IMG/VR virus record: IMGVR_UViG_3300025921_000036 | Coordinates: 1 to 43,926 of that record | Source of the DNA: a virus | Direction: 5' to 3' (one strand) | Length of the DNA stretch: 43,926 nucleotides | Program-made: the position numbers and the translations under genes | Shown here: positions 25,335-33,457 of the stretch, piece by piece | Layout: every line of letters starts with the position of its first letter | Position numbering within the stretch: the stretch's first letter is position 1 | The notes under the pieces: generated by a model | The model's input: only the letters and a program-made list of their open reading frames with translations | The model's database searches: none | What the model was told of the DNA's origin: nothing

Positions 25335-27164
25335 TCAGCCTTTTTCCCACCTGGCCATACCTTCGCCACAATCCACGCCGAGGGGAACAGACAGCACCTT
25401 TCCCGCCTCCAGCATGATACGGGTCAACGCCTCGCGGGCTTCTTCGACGCGAGTGGAGCTTGCCTCCACGAGTATTTCGTCATGCACCTCGAACAAGGCG
25501 CGGCCGAGCTTCGACGAGGCGAATGCATCGGCGCAGGTATAGAAAGCCCTGTGGCAGATGTCGGAGCCCGTGCCCTGGACAAGAGAGTTGTATGCCTGTC
25601 GGTAGGCTCTCTGGCGCTCGCTGTCCTTGGCGAACGTTTGAGGGAAGTGACGCTGTCGCCCGAACATACTGACAATCGGAAGCCCGTCATCAACCCGCTT
25701 CTGGCACTCGTCGATGACCTTCTTCTCCCCGGCGTAGGTTTCCCAATACCGACGAAGCGCGTCCTCGGCGTCACGTTCTGAGCATCCCAGAATGCTCTTG
25801 ATCTTCCACTTGCCGGCGCCATAGCCGAGAGCGAAGTTGATGCGCTTTGCTAGCTGGCGCTCAATGCCGAGACCTTCCGCCGTGATGTCGTGCTTGCTTG
25901 CACCTTCTTTGATGATGCGGAGGAGCGCCGGGTCTTGCGAATAGTGAGCCGCAACAACAACCTCAAGTTGGGCGTAGTCACAGCTAACAAGCAGGTGCCC
26001 ATCGTCCGGCACGTAGATGCCACGAATTCCTCCGTCTCTAGGTAGCTGCTGGAGGTTAGGGTCCGCGGAGCTGATGCGTCCCGTAACGGTGCCGTTGACG
26101 TGAAAACTGGGGTAAACTCGCCCGCCTCGATGCCGCTCAAGAGTACCCTCAATAAAGCTGCCAAAGACCTTGGCGTCTTCGCGGTAATCTCGTAAGCCTT
26201 TGATGACCGGGTGTGCATCCTCTAGTTCCTCCAAGGCCGCGTCATCGAGCGTCGGCACGCGCTGGCGCTTAGCCTTGCTCCACTTCACCACTGGCTTCAC
26301 GCCCAGCTCGCCGTAGATGAGCGCTTGCAGATCATCGCCGCTGGCCCAGTTAAAGCTCGGCCGCTTCACCCCCGCTTTTCCCCGCGGAGTCTTGCGCTTG
26401 GACAGCTCCTTCTCCCAGCGGGCCATTTCGACGGCGTCCACCTCGAGTGGGGCGGCAGCACGGAGCACGCTCTCGTGCGATGCTATGCGAGTCTTTAGCT
26501 GTTCGCCGACTCGTAGGAGGTAGTCAAGGTCCACCCGCAAGCCCTGCACTTCTGTGGCATAGAGAGCAAGGGCGAGTGCGTGAGTGTGTTCCACAAGACT
26601 GTCGGGTACACCTGCTCGTAGCAGCTCGGACAAAAGTGCGTTGTAGAGTAGTCCAGTGTACACAACATCTCGACAGGCGTAGTCGAGCTGTTCGTCCGCA
26701 GCAGCTTCGTCAAAGCTTTTGTGAGTCGCCCAAAAGCGCTCTTTGTAGTCGTCATTCCAGCGCTCCTTTACAATGGCGTCTAGTGAATGATCTGCGTTCT
26801 CGTCAAGGAGGTGGTGCATGAGCATCGTGTCGGAGACGGTTCTTCTCCGAGCAGCGTCGTCTCCTGGCACGTCCAGGTAGCGCAGGTCAACATTTGCTTG
26901 CTGGCGCAGGAAAGCAAAATCAAACTTAAAATTGTGCAGTACAAGAGGTACAGACAGACGAGCAAGCAGGTGCGCATGTTCAGCCTCGATATAGTAGGCG
27001 GTTGTAAATCCAACCGGGCAGAGCTGGAAACTAATGAGTCTGTCAGTGAAGCGGTCAAGCCCCGTAGTCTCGATGTCGAGCACTACAGGCGTTCCCTGCT
27101 TGTTCCAAACGTCGATGAGCGCAGTGAGGCCCTCACCGTCGAGACGATAAAAGTGGAAGTCCAT
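25335..27164 (-). CDS. DNA polymerase, family A
   Basis: 609 residues from ATG 27164, which follows the upstream stop by one base; the longer frame would overlap it. N-terminal 3'-5' exonuclease: D30/E32 (VVLDIETTGL), F81-D82, Y162 and D166 (DYACRDVVY). Polymerase domain: TGRISS at 361-366, motif A D396 (SCDYAQLE), motif B R436, K440, F444, Y448 (KRINFALGYG), motif C H561-D562-E563 (EVHDEIL). Replicates the phage genome with the helicase and primase. Confidence 0.95.
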   Translation of the reverse strand: MDFHFYRLDGEGLTALIDVWNKQGTPVVLDIETTGLDRFTDRLISFQLCPVGFTTAYYIEAEHAHLLARLSVPLVLHNFKFDFAFLRQQANVDLRYLDVPGDDAARRRTVSDTMLMHHLLDENADHSLDAIVKERWNDDYKERFWATHKSFDEAAADEQLDYACRDVVYTGLLYNALLSELLRAGVPDSLVEHTHALALALYATEVQGLRVDLDYLLRVGEQLKTRIASHESVLRAAAPLEVDAVEMARWEKELSKRKTPRGKAGVKRPSFNWASGDDLQALIYGELGVKPVVKWSKAKRQRVPTLDDAALEELEDAHPVIKGLRDYREDAKVFGSFIEGTLERHRGGRVYPSFHVNGTVTGRISSADPNLQQLPRDGGIRGIYVPDDGHLLVSCDYAQLEVVVAAHYSQDPALLRIIKEGASKHDITAEGLGIERQLAKRINFALGYGAGKWKIKSILGCSERDAEDALRRYWETYAGEKKVIDECQKRVDDGLPIVSMFGRQRHFPQTFAKDSERQRAYRQAYNSLVQGTGSDICHRAFYTCADAFASSKLGRALFEVHDEILVEASSTRVEEAREALTRIMLEAGKVLSVPLGVDCGEGMARWEKG

Positions 27165-27165
27165 G

Positions 27166-27804
27166 CTAGCGGCTCCCCTCGCCTCCGCCCCACTCAGGAG
27201 AGAACACATGCATTTCGCCCCGTTCGTCATCGCCGAAGCTGCTTGCTGCTTCCAAGGCGTCCATCTGCTTCTTGTAGATGGCGCCGACTTCGTTCATCAG
27301 ATCCGCGATGCTCTGGTTGCTAACGGAGTAGCCCCGACGCACAAACTTAAGCACCCGCTGTACAGTGTTGACAGGATGGCAGAGGTTGCCGCGAACAAAC
27401 ACCAGGCGCTTCGATAATAGGAATGCCTCGTCGTACACCGGCGCTTTGCCCAGCTCGTAATAGCAATGCGTGTGTTTGAAGTCGAAGGTGCCCACCACGT
27501 CGGCTGGTTCCCCCAGCCTGCTCTTTACAAGCTGGATTTCTTTTCCGGTCGGTAAGAGGTAGGTGTAGGAGTACTTGCTCTTGCGGATCGGGGTAAGCGT
27601 CAGCCCGTCCACTGCGGCCTGCCAGTCCTCGAGCGAGCGGAACCAGATGTCATAGTCGTTTGGTGTTTCGCCAAGGACAAGGGACACGATCGCGCCGCCG
27701 GCCACGTAAGAGCGACCGAGTGCGTGAACGGCTTCCCCGCTGCAACGAAGCACCAGCTCTGCATAGACAACATCGAGCCAAGACGCCACTTCCTGTGCGT
27801 TCAT
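27166..27804 (-). CDS. Nucleotidyltransferase-fold protein
   Basis: 212 residues from ATG 27804 with GGAGG upstream. Motif GG at 36-37 (YVAGGAIVSLVL) and D50-x-D52 (NDYDIWF) match the polymerase beta-type nucleotidyltransferase core. A basic helical C-terminus follows. Possible roles include RNA end modification or protein/nucleotide tagging. It is in the replication operon just before the polymerase. A 136-bp gap upstream (27805-27940) contains a CCCTG/CAGGG hairpin but no good promoter. Confidence 0.7.
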   Translation of the reverse strand: MNAQEVASWLDVVYAELVLRCSGEAVHALGRSYVAGGAIVSLVLGETPNDYDIWFRSLEDWQAAVDGLTLTPIRKSKYSYTYLLPTGKEIQLVKSRLGEPADVVGTFDFKHTHCYYELGKAPVYDEAFLLSKRLVFVRGNLCHPVNTVQRVLKFVRRGYSVSNQSIADLMNEVGAIYKKQMDALEAASSFGDDERGEMHVFSPEWGGGEGSR

Positions 27805-27940
27805 AGTCCCCTCCTGAGACAGAAATAAATGCCCCGGTTGTGCGTCCCTCGTTGACATCATTCGGCTTAGCCTACTGACACGTAGTGGGTCACGCACGCC
27901 CTGACGGGGCCAGGGGCTTTACTACCAAGCAGGGAAGTCT

Positions 27941-28726
27941 TTAGCCTGCGAGCTTGCTCAGCGTAGCGTACAGCTCCTCGGCCTGCTGGTCGGAAAGCTG
28001 CTCCTTGGTCTGGGTGCCATATGTCTTCTGCATGTACTCTTTGGTGACGGCGAAAGGCTGCTTGCCGTTCTCGTTGAGGATGCGAGCCACTCGAGCCAGG
28101 TTCTCGTTGAGCTTCGCACGGTTCGTCGGTGCGCCCTGCGGGCGGTCAGCGTGGGCGCCTTTAGCGCTAGGACGCTCTTGCTTAGGCGCCGGCTTCTTGT
28201 TGTAGTCGTGACTTTGCGGATTTTGGTCGTCGACCGACACCGAAGAGGCCGGAGCGTCGTCTGCCACGTTCGACTGTTCCTTGTCGTACAGCGCGAGACC
28301 CATGCTTTGACCGAGGTTTTTGATGGCGCGCTTGAGCGCATCGCTCTCGGCTTCCTTCATAGCCAGCTCGTGAGCCTTGCCGGGGTTCTGCGCATCGTCG
28401 CCGTCGCCGTAGCCCGTGCCGACGTGGCTCGTGCGGTACACCTGCCCGTCAGCTCCCTTGGCCTGCACTTCGATCTGGACACGAGCGAGGTAATGGGCCG
28501 TGTGCTTCTTCTTGCCGTAGCTCTCAATTTCGCCTCTGTGGACACATGTTACTTCGATGGTGTTGCTGCTCCAGTTAAGCGCACCGAACACCTTGTTCAT
28601 GCGGTCGATGACGTAGTGGGCCTGAAGGTAGGACAGGCTGCGCCCGCCGGGGCCTTGACGCTCGCTCACGGCAGAGCGCGGGATAGGTCCACTCAGTTCA
28701 TTTTCGATGTCATTCATATTCTTCAT
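27941..28726 (-). CDS. Single-strand annealing protein, Rad52/Rad22 family
   Basis: 261 residues. N-terminal core has YLQAHYVIDRMNKVFGALNW (about 34-53), VGTGYGDGDD, and HELAMKEAESDALKRAIKNL, the Rad52-family signature. Disordered Gln/Ser/Ala-rich linker, then helical C-terminus (about 215-260). These proteins coat and anneal complementary single strands in phage recombination. The strong AGGAG before the first ATG supports the start. It lies in one operon with the Cas4-like nuclease, so the two form a recombination module. Confidence 0.85.
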   Translation of the reverse strand: MKNMNDIENELSGPIPRSAVSERQGPGGRSLSYLQAHYVIDRMNKVFGALNWSSNTIEVTCVHRGEIESYGKKKHTAHYLARVQIEVQAKGADGQVYRTSHVGTGYGDGDDAQNPGKAHELAMKEAESDALKRAIKNLGQSMGLALYDKEQSNVADDAPASSVSVDDQNPQSHDYNKKPAPKQERPSAKGAHADRPQGAPTNRAKLNENLARVARILNENGKQPFAVTKEYMQKTYGTQTKEQLSDQQAEELYATLSKLAG

Positions 28727-29000
28727 ACTGTTCTCCTAGCTGTTGCGCGGCAAGCGCGTATTCGGTTTCAAGATCGGTGCGAATACGCTTCACTTCCGAC
28801 ACGAAGGCGTCAAGCCTGTCGAGCGGCACCACCGACAGGGCGTTGGCTTCTTGCGTGTAGACGAAGTGGTAATCGTCACCCAGCAGCTTTGCGCTTGCTT
28901 CTTCGATGCGCTTTGCGACTTCCCGCTGCCGCGTCTCCTCCACAATCTCCTTGAGACGCTGCACCAGCGGACGCTTTCGCTTTGTTCTCTCTTCGCTCAC
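28710..29000 (-). CDS. Hypothetical helical protein of the recombination operon
   Basis: 96 residues from GTG 29000 with GGAGGAAAACC upstream. Charged helices (RLKEIVEETRQREVAKRIEE; VKRIRTDLETEYALAAQQLG). It overlaps the HNH gene by 125 bp and the Rad52-like gene by 17 bp. Unrecognised. The longer upstream frame includes a lipobox-like stretch that is a shadow of the HNH gene. Confidence 0.55.
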   Translation of the reverse strand: MSEERTKRKRPLVQRLKEIVEETRQREVAKRIEEASAKLLGDDYHFVYTQEANALSVVPLDRLDAFVSEVKRIRTDLETEYALAAQQLGEQYEEYE

Positions 29001-29280
29001 GGTTTTCCTCCTTGGATTTTGCGGCGTGGCAGGGACGACAGAGCACTTGAAGCTCCTCTGGTCCGCAGTATAGCCGCGTGACAAATCCATCAAACGAGTC
29101 CCAGCCGGAGACAGGAACGACGGGGCGGATATGGTCGATTTGCACTTCTCGTCTTCCAAAATGACCCGCACAGGCGGCGCATTTGTACACCCCGCGAGAA
29201 ATACGAGCGGCGGTAGAAACAACGCCACGAGCCCACCAGCGATAACTAGCGCGTCTGAGAGCTGCGATAGCAAATCCCAC
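28876..29280 (-). CDS. HNH endonuclease
   Basis: 134 residues from GTG 29280, eight bases after the upstream stop area. HNH motif: C34-x2-C37 (YKCAACAGH), D49-H50 (QIDHIRP), C81-x2-C84-H85 (LCRPCHAAK). The Cys pairs bind zinc and the histidine is catalytic. The C-terminus is basic and Ala/Gly-rich where it is overprinted by the next gene. It lies within the recombination operon, so it may process DNA rather than be a selfish homing element. Confidence 0.75.
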   Translation of the reverse strand: MGFAIAALRRASYRWWARGVVSTAARISRGVYKCAACAGHFGRREVQIDHIRPVVPVSGWDSFDGFVTRLYCGPEELQVLCRPCHAAKSKEENRERRENKAKASAGAASQGDCGGDAAAGSRKAHRRSKRKAAG

Positions 29281-29284
29281 GACA

Positions 29285-30046
29285 TCAGGTCTTTTCCTCT
29301 CCACCACTGCCCTGCCCTCCATGGCATTTTTCAAAGAACGGACACACACGCTTCCCGACAACACAGGCGCCGGGGTTCTTGTAGAAAGGGCCTCCGGCCG
29401 CCAGACGGTTGCACACCTGCTCTACGTTGTTCATCTTCTCCCGCAGAATGGCGTCGGACAGCGCAGTGGTACGAAATTGCCAGCGGGGATTTTTGGCGTC
29501 CTTGATCGCCACGCCGTACACCACCTGCACGGCTTTGAAGCCAAGGGCTACTCTAGACATGTAAGCGTAGCCGTACATCTGCTCGTTGCATCTAATCTTG
29601 TAGGCGTCGTAAGGCATCGCGCTCGTCTTCCAGTCCACGACGCTCGGCGTACCTCGGTAGGTGCCAAGAAAGTCAACCGTTCCACGTAAGCCGATGTTTT
29701 CCGACAGAGGAGCCTCGAGTTGCTTCTCCAAATGCGCGGCTTGGAAGTGCTTTAGGTGCTCGTCACGGAACACCTCTACAAGAGTAGCTCCCATTCGCAT
29801 CAGGTCAGCCCACTGGTAGCGGCTGTATTCCAGCTCGTCGTCCTCTCGAGCTGCCCACGCATCGGTGAAGGCATCGACGCCGTTGCCAATCTCGAACAGG
29901 TCTTGCACGCCGGTGTGAATGGCAGTGCCAAACGCCATATCTCCACTCCGGTCTGAGCCGTCGTCTTGACCCAGCAAGTGCTTTAGCTCGTAGTAATGTA
30001 GACATTTGTAAGCGTCGGAGAGCGTGCTGTAGCGGAAGAGGTTCAT
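29285..30046 (-). CDS. Cas4/RecB-like PD-(D/E)XK nuclease
   Basis: 253 residues from ATG 30046 with a strong GGAGG. Nuclease motifs: H44, D125 (GTVDFLG), D138-W-K140 (VVDWKTS), and Gln156 in QMYGY. Cysteines C15 and C228, C235, C241 fit an iron-sulphur cluster of the Cas4/AddB type. It is the exonuclease partner expected for the Rad52-family annealing protein downstream. ATGA overlap with the upstream gene. Confidence 0.85.
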   Translation of the reverse strand: MNLFRYSTLSDAYKCLHYYELKHLLGQDDGSDRSGDMAFGTAIHTGVQDLFEIGNGVDAFTDAWAAREDDELEYSRYQWADLMRMGATLVEVFRDEHLKHFQAAHLEKQLEAPLSENIGLRGTVDFLGTYRGTPSVVDWKTSAMPYDAYKIRCNEQMYGYAYMSRVALGFKAVQVVYGVAIKDAKNPRWQFRTTALSDAILREKMNNVEQVCNRLAAGGPFYKNPGACVVGKRVCPFFEKCHGGQGSGGEEKT

Positions 30047-30945
30047 TCCTTCTCCTCCTTCGTTTGGGCAGGGGATACGGAGCGGAGGGCGGCGCCGACC
30101 TTGTGCGCCCAAATAATCACTTCTTCGGTGTCGCAATTCAGGCCTGGAAAAGACACCAGTAGCCCTTCCGCCCTCTCCGCTCTCTCCCGAAGGGTGGCAA
30201 TCTCCGCGCACAGAGCGTCGTAGCCATCTCCGTGACCCTTCAGCGCAGCGGCCAGCTCGGCTCGGGCGGCGTCTCTCTCTTCCTGGCATACCGCCGCCCA
30301 GGTGTCCTGATCATGCATCCGAGTTATGGCGGCATCGCGTTGTCCAATTGCCTCGTCGTAAAGGTGCTTCGACACCGACAAGGCGAGAGTTTCGCTGAGC
30401 GCATCCCGCTCGGCTCGGGCGGCGTCTCTTTCGGCCTCCAGATTCTCCACGGCGCGGGAAGCGGCTTCGCAATGGATTTTCTTCTCCCGCTCTGCTGTCG
30501 CTGCGCGCTGGCGATAGGTTTCCAGCTCCGACTTGGCGGCGGAAGGAGAAGCGGCTACGGAGAGGTCAATGTGGCCGAGAGACTTTTCTTCCGTGTGCCA
30601 TTCGGGAAAACAAATCGGGAAGCACGTCGCCATTCTTCCATTCGGCTTTTCTTCCCATTGGTAGCTTTGCGAAGTCAGCCCGCACGCTGCCTTATGAAGA
30701 GCGCGCACAAGTGTTTCTCTGTCAGAGGCGCCATCAATCCACGCGACAGCGATCAGGTCTAGGTCGCGTCGGAGCGAGCCATGGACACCCAAAGCGTACC
30801 CATGGAAACAAGCGGCTTCACGGAGTTTGTGGAGGATTCTGCGATAGAAAGCCTCAAGTTCATCCTTGTTTTTTACAACAGTCCACCGGAAAGGCTTCTC
30901 CTCCCCCTCGGTCGCGGAGCCGGGAGACTTAGGGATGTCGGTCAT
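30043..30945 (-). CDS. Nucleotidyltransferase-like protein with coiled-coil tail
   Basis: 300 residues. N-terminal about 20-145 has GYALGVHGSLRRDLDLIAVAW and the later GHIDLSV, an arrangement like a nucleotidyltransferase-fold domain (GS..D-x-D). From about 150 the sequence is coiled coil with Ala/Glu/Arg repeats (REKKIHCEAASRAVENLEAE). The combination recurs in phage proteins. No activity is known to me. It overlaps the nuclease downstream by 4 bp and the small membrane gene upstream by 4 bp. Confidence 0.6.
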   Translation of the reverse strand: MTDIPKSPGSATEGEEKPFRWTVVKNKDELEAFYRRILHKLREAACFHGYALGVHGSLRRDLDLIAVAWIDGASDRETLVRALHKAACGLTSQSYQWEEKPNGRMATCFPICFPEWHTEEKSLGHIDLSVAASPSAAKSELETYRQRAATAEREKKIHCEAASRAVENLEAERDAARAERDALSETLALSVSKHLYDEAIGQRDAAITRMHDQDTWAAVCQEERDAARAELAAALKGHGDGYDALCAEIATLRERAERAEGLLVSFPGLNCDTEEVIIWAHKVGAALRSVSPAQTKEEKE

Positions 30946-31100
30946 GCGCGGACTCCGAGGAAAAGCGTGAGGCACATAAGACCGAAGCCGAGAACAGACA
31001 GGATAAGTGCCGTCCACTCGTTTTGTCTGCGCTTCCCGATCCCCACGCCGAGAGTGAAGCCACCGATCATCAAACAAATACTGTGCAGTAAAAAACTCAT
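30942..31100 (-). CDS. Small two-helix membrane protein
   Basis: 52 residues with AAGGAG before ATG. Two hydrophobic segments: about 2-20 (FLLHSICLMIGGFTLGVGI) and about 31-49 (ALILSVLGFGLMCLTLFLG). A short basic loop (GKRRQNEW) lies between. Overlaps both neighbours by 4 bp. No function assigned. Confidence 0.65.
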   Translation of the reverse strand: MSFLLHSICLMIGGFTLGVGIGKRRQNEWTALILSVLGFGLMCLTLFLGVRA

Positions 31101-31345
31101 ACGTTCTCCTTATTGGTTTTCGCCTTCAGGGCTGCGACAGCCGCCTTCGCTCGTTCAATTTTTTCGTCCGTGTATTGCCCGGAGTACGAAGGAAGCCGCT
31201 GAAATTTGCGAAGCTCGACGATCAGCTCATCGACGCACGCATCCAGTGCCGCCTCCGCTTCCCTGTTCGGGTCGGCTCGGGAGATGGGGGCGGGCCTGCT
31301 TCTCGATGTAGCGAAGCCAACCGATGATGGACTGCCACCCGTCAA
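31097..31345 (-). CDS. Hypothetical helical protein, start uncertain
   Basis: Up to 82 residues. The C-terminal 55 residues are clearly a real helical protein (EAALDACVDELIVELRKFQR; DEKIERAKAAVAALKAKTNK). No ATG is in frame. The TTG at 31345 has no ribosome site. A CTG preceded by GGAGG at about 31246 may be the true start. It overlaps the next gene upstream and ends four bases into the next ATG downstream. Confidence 0.5.
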   Translation of the reverse strand: MTGGSPSSVGFATSRSRPAPISRADPNREAEAALDACVDELIVELRKFQRLPSYSGQYTDEKIERAKAAVAALKAKTNKENV

Positions 31346-31598
31346 CGGGGCGGTTTAACAAGTTCGTGGCTACCTCTCGCGCAAGTTCGGCCCTCCCTTC
31401 CACCCTCGCGGCCTTCTCTCGCTCCTTCGCCAGGGCTTCCGGGATGTAGGGAACCTCGGGAACATCATTGGCGCACGCGTGTTCTCGCGGCTTATTGAAT
31501 GCGAAAACTCCGTGGCGTCCTTCGGAGGGATCACGAATCTCGCAAGCGCGGACCCACACCCTCGGCGGCAGGGATGCTTGTTGCTCTGAGGGGATCAC
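31227..31598 (-). CDS. Hypothetical accessory protein
   Basis: 123 residues from GTG 31598, which overlaps the upstream stop (GTGA) with AAGAAGG before it. N-terminus RVWVRACEIRDPSEGRHGVF is mixed, the middle has a charged helix (AKEREKAARVEGRAELAREV), and the end is rich in Gly. It follows the first Ala-repeat gene and is probably translated with it. Unrecognised. Confidence 0.5.
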   Translation of the reverse strand: MIPSEQQASLPPRVWVRACEIRDPSEGRHGVFAFNKPREHACANDVPEVPYIPEALAKEREKAARVEGRAELAREVATNLLNRPVDGWQSIIGWLRYIEKQARPHLPSRPEQGSGGGTGCVRR

Positions 31599-32311
31599 GC
31601 GGCCTTCTTCTTGCTCTTGAGGGAGCAAGCTTTCGACAGGACGACAAAAGACTCTTCCCAAATGTTCGCTTTCAATTTGATGAAAGCGTCCTTTGTGGCG
31701 GCGGCGGCGTAGGCGGCGTCGGCGGCGTAGGCGGCGGCGTAGGCGGCGTAGGCGGCGGCGTAGGCGGCGTCGGCGGCGTCGGCGGCGGCGTCGGCGGCGT
31801 AGGCGGCGTCGGCGGCGTAGGCGGCGGCGTCGGCGTAGCTCTTGAAGCCGAGCCGCTTAGCCATCGCCTCGCGCATCTTTGGCCGCAGCCCATTGCAGTA
31901 TTCCTGCATCTCTTTGTTCTGTCCCACCTTGAAAAGCTGAATTTCCTCCACCTCTTTGGTCAGACCAATTTCTTTCATCAGAAGCGTCAGTACCTTCGTC
32001 ACCACTCCATGCACGATGAAAGCAGCGCGATCCTTCGAGGCGTTGTCACGGGAGCCGATGAGCTGAGGAATAAGCTCTTTGAGCCGCTGGCGCTGCTCGT
32101 CCGATCCGCGATCGTTCAGCTTGATGGCGAACCGAGTGAGCACGGGGCAAGCGCACTCCGGCGAGTCAGTGAGACCGCCCGAAGATACGTAGTCCACAGC
32201 CTGCATCACGCACACGGCTTTATCGACCGAGTCGCCCATGCCAGCGCACAGCTTGATGCCGAGTACCTTCTCGAGACGTTTCTTTTGCAAAGAAGTAAGA
32301 CGCTTGCTCAT
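31595..32311 (-). CDS. Ala-repeat protein 1, Cys-containing phage family
   Basis: 238 residues from ATG with AAGGAGAG. About 25-80 has GDSVDKAVCVMQAVDYVSSG and PECACPVLTRFAIKLNDR, a pattern seen in proteins that many phages and bacteria carry as an alanine-repeat family. About 158-207 is almost pure AAX, with X being Tyr or Asp (AYAADAAYAADAA). The repeat is coded by near-perfect GCC/TAC/GAC triplets. Such a stretch would form a long, striped helix. A second gene at 40646 shares this repeat type but not the N-terminus. Function unknown. Confidence 0.6.
   Translation of the reverse strand: MSKRLTSLQKKRLEKVLGIKLCAGMGDSVDKAVCVMQAVDYVSSGGLTDSPECACPVLTRFAIKLNDRGSDEQRQRLKELIPQLIGSRDNASKDRAAFIVHGVVTKVLTLLMKEIGLTKEVEEIQLFKVGQNKEMQEYCNGLRPKMREAMAKRLGFKSYADAAAYAADAAYAADAAADAADAAYAAAYAAYAAAYAADAAYAAAATKDAFIKLKANIWEESFVVLSKACSLKSKKKAA
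31696..31838 (-). repeat. GC-rich triplet tract encoding Ala-Ala-Tyr/Asp
   Basis: Continuous run of GCC and GCG-phase triplets interrupted only by TAC or GAC codons on the minus strand. Plus-strand translation gives a Gly/Val-rich shadow. This kind of tract is prone to slippage and length change. Confidence 0.7.
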
Positions 32312-32420
32312 GTTGGTTCTCTCCTTAAGTGGAATAACGTAGGGCAAAGTCTTGGCAGCACGCTGGCGCCGTAAGAGCGCGCTTAAAACGTACGTATCAC
32401 TTGGCGGCTTAGACTTACTT

Positions 32421-32452
32421 GTATAGTACTATACATTTTTCACGGGTGTCAA
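32421..32452 (-). promoter_or_regulatory. Operator with -35 box for the Ala-repeat operon
   Basis: A perfect 14-bp palindrome GTATAGTACTATAC (32421-32434) stands after a consensus -35 TTGACA (32447-32452, minus strand). A -10 with correct spacing is not obvious: TATAGT is 13 bp away and TATACA 21. The palindrome probably overlaps the promoter core for the minus-strand genes from 32311 down. Confidence 0.5.
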
Positions 32453-32536
32453 GCACTTTCTAACGCGCCGTTCACTTTTCTTGTCGAACCGCCGCAGGCG
32501 GCCAGAGGAGACCGTGCTCAGCCTAAGGCTACCCCG

Positions 32537-32565
32537 TTGGTATAGGTATTGCATAGTACTATACA
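32537..32565 (+). promoter_or_regulatory. Promoter with operator palindrome before the small terminase
   Basis: -35 TTGGTA (32537-32542), 17-bp spacer, -10 TATACA (32560-32565). The palindrome GCATAGTACTATAC (32551-32564) overlaps the -10 box. It faces right towards 32598. It lies 117 bp from the perfect palindrome at 32421, giving one operator per divergent transcript. The GCGACAA element begins at the next base. Confidence 0.6.
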
Positions 32566-32591
32566 GCGACAAATGGGGCATTGTTAGAGGC
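32566..32591 (+). promoter_or_regulatory. GCGACAA-GGGGC element, copy B
   Basis: Second copy of the 26-bp element (see 315 and 42340). It begins directly after the -10 TATACA, so it is the first transcribed sequence. It ends in TTAGAGG, which can serve as ribosome binding site for ATG 32598. Confidence 0.6.
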
Positions 32592-32597
32592 ACCACT

Positions 32598-33062
32598 ATG
32601 ACCGAACAAGCCCCCGCTCCCGACGAAGCTCCCCCGCTGACGACAGAAGAAATTATGTCAGAGGCGACCATCAAGAAAGCCGCCGCCTTGGCTGCGTCTG
32701 GCGTTACCGCCGTGCAGACGTTGGCCAAGAAGCTCGGCATCAGCAACCACTTCGTCCGAAAGATACAAGCGGACGATAGGTTCAAGCAGCTCGTGGAGGA
32801 AATTGGCAACGAAGCCGTGTCCGTGAGCAAGGCTGCGTTGAAGAACGAAATTGGGAAGCTGGCTCCGCTCGCCGTGAAGGCCATCAAGGCCAACCTCGAG
32901 AAGAACAACCTTCAGGCCGCCATTACCGTCCTCCGCGCTATGGGCGTCGAGACCGCGGAGAAGGACAGCGGAGAGAAGGGCGGCATTCAGATCATCTTGG
33001 CCGGGCAAAAGCCGGAGCCAAAGAAGCCCGACGTGGTGGTTGTGCGGGAGGACAAGGAATGA
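32598..33062 (+). CDS. Probable small terminase subunit
   Basis: 154 residues. N-terminal acidic/Pro-rich tail, then a helix-turn-helix (about 35-60, GVTAVQTLAKKLGISNHFVR), a central helical segment (about 70-110), and a short basic beta-like end (GGIQIILAGQKPEPKK). This order is that of small terminases, which select phage DNA for packaging. The gene is about 10 kb from the large subunit and on the plus strand among minus genes. A general DNA-binding regulator is the alternative. Confidence 0.5.
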   Translation: MTEQAPAPDEAPPLTTEEIMSEATIKKAAALAASGVTAVQTLAKKLGISNHFVRKIQADDRFKQLVEEIGNEAVSVSKAALKNEIGKLAPLAVKAIKANLEKNNLQAAITVLRAMGVETAEKDSGEKGGIQIILAGQKPEPKKPDVVVVREDKE

Positions 33063-33457
33063 ACCTCACCCTTACCAGGCAAAGCTACAACAGTTGGGGC
33101 GTCATCTCCGAGTTGGCGGATATTGGCGGAAAAATCATCGCGGTCACGCTAGAGCACGCCTTCGAGCAGCCGGATGGAAGCTACGCACCGAAGGTGCCGG
33201 CGGGAACGTATACCTGCGTGCTCGGCACTCACCACCTGGACCACGGCGGCCCTCGACAGCTTTACGAAGTGACGAACGTGCCCGGACATACGGGCATACT
33301 ACTCCACAAGGGCAACTATAACCGCGACTCAGACGGCTGCATTCTGCTCGGCACCAGTTTGGACAAGGTGGACGAATGCGTCGTCTCGTCCGAAGCGGCC
33401 TTTGACGCCTTCATGGCGCTCCAAGCCGGCGCTCCCTTCACGCTTCGTGTGATCTAA
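33059..33457 (+). CDS. DUF5675-like protein
   Basis: 132 residues, ATG overlapping the previous stop (ATGA). Signature HTGILLHKGNYNRDSDGCILLG with H77, H83, N86, D90, Cys94 resembles DUF5675 proteins, which look like peptidoglycan L,D-transpeptidase or lysis-related domains. The His/Cys pattern is suggestive of a catalytic dyad, but the activity is not established. It lies between the small terminase and the convergent secreted protein, overlapping the latter by 4 bp. Confidence 0.65.
   Translation: MNLTLTRQSYNSWGVISELADIGGKIIAVTLEHAFEQPDGSYAPKVPAGTYTCVLGTHHLDHGGPRQLYEVTNVPGHTGILLHKGNYNRDSDGCILLGTSLDKVDECVVSSEAAFDAFMALQAGAPFTLRVI

Noticed and set aside
29001-29327. Lipobox-like start (VFLAGC) in the minus frame upstream of 29000
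   Set aside because: The same DNA clearly codes the HNH motifs in another frame; the lipobox is coincidental.
31499-32374. Plus-strand Gly/Val-rich ORF
   Set aside because: It is the reverse reading of the Ala-repeat tract and has no ribosome site.
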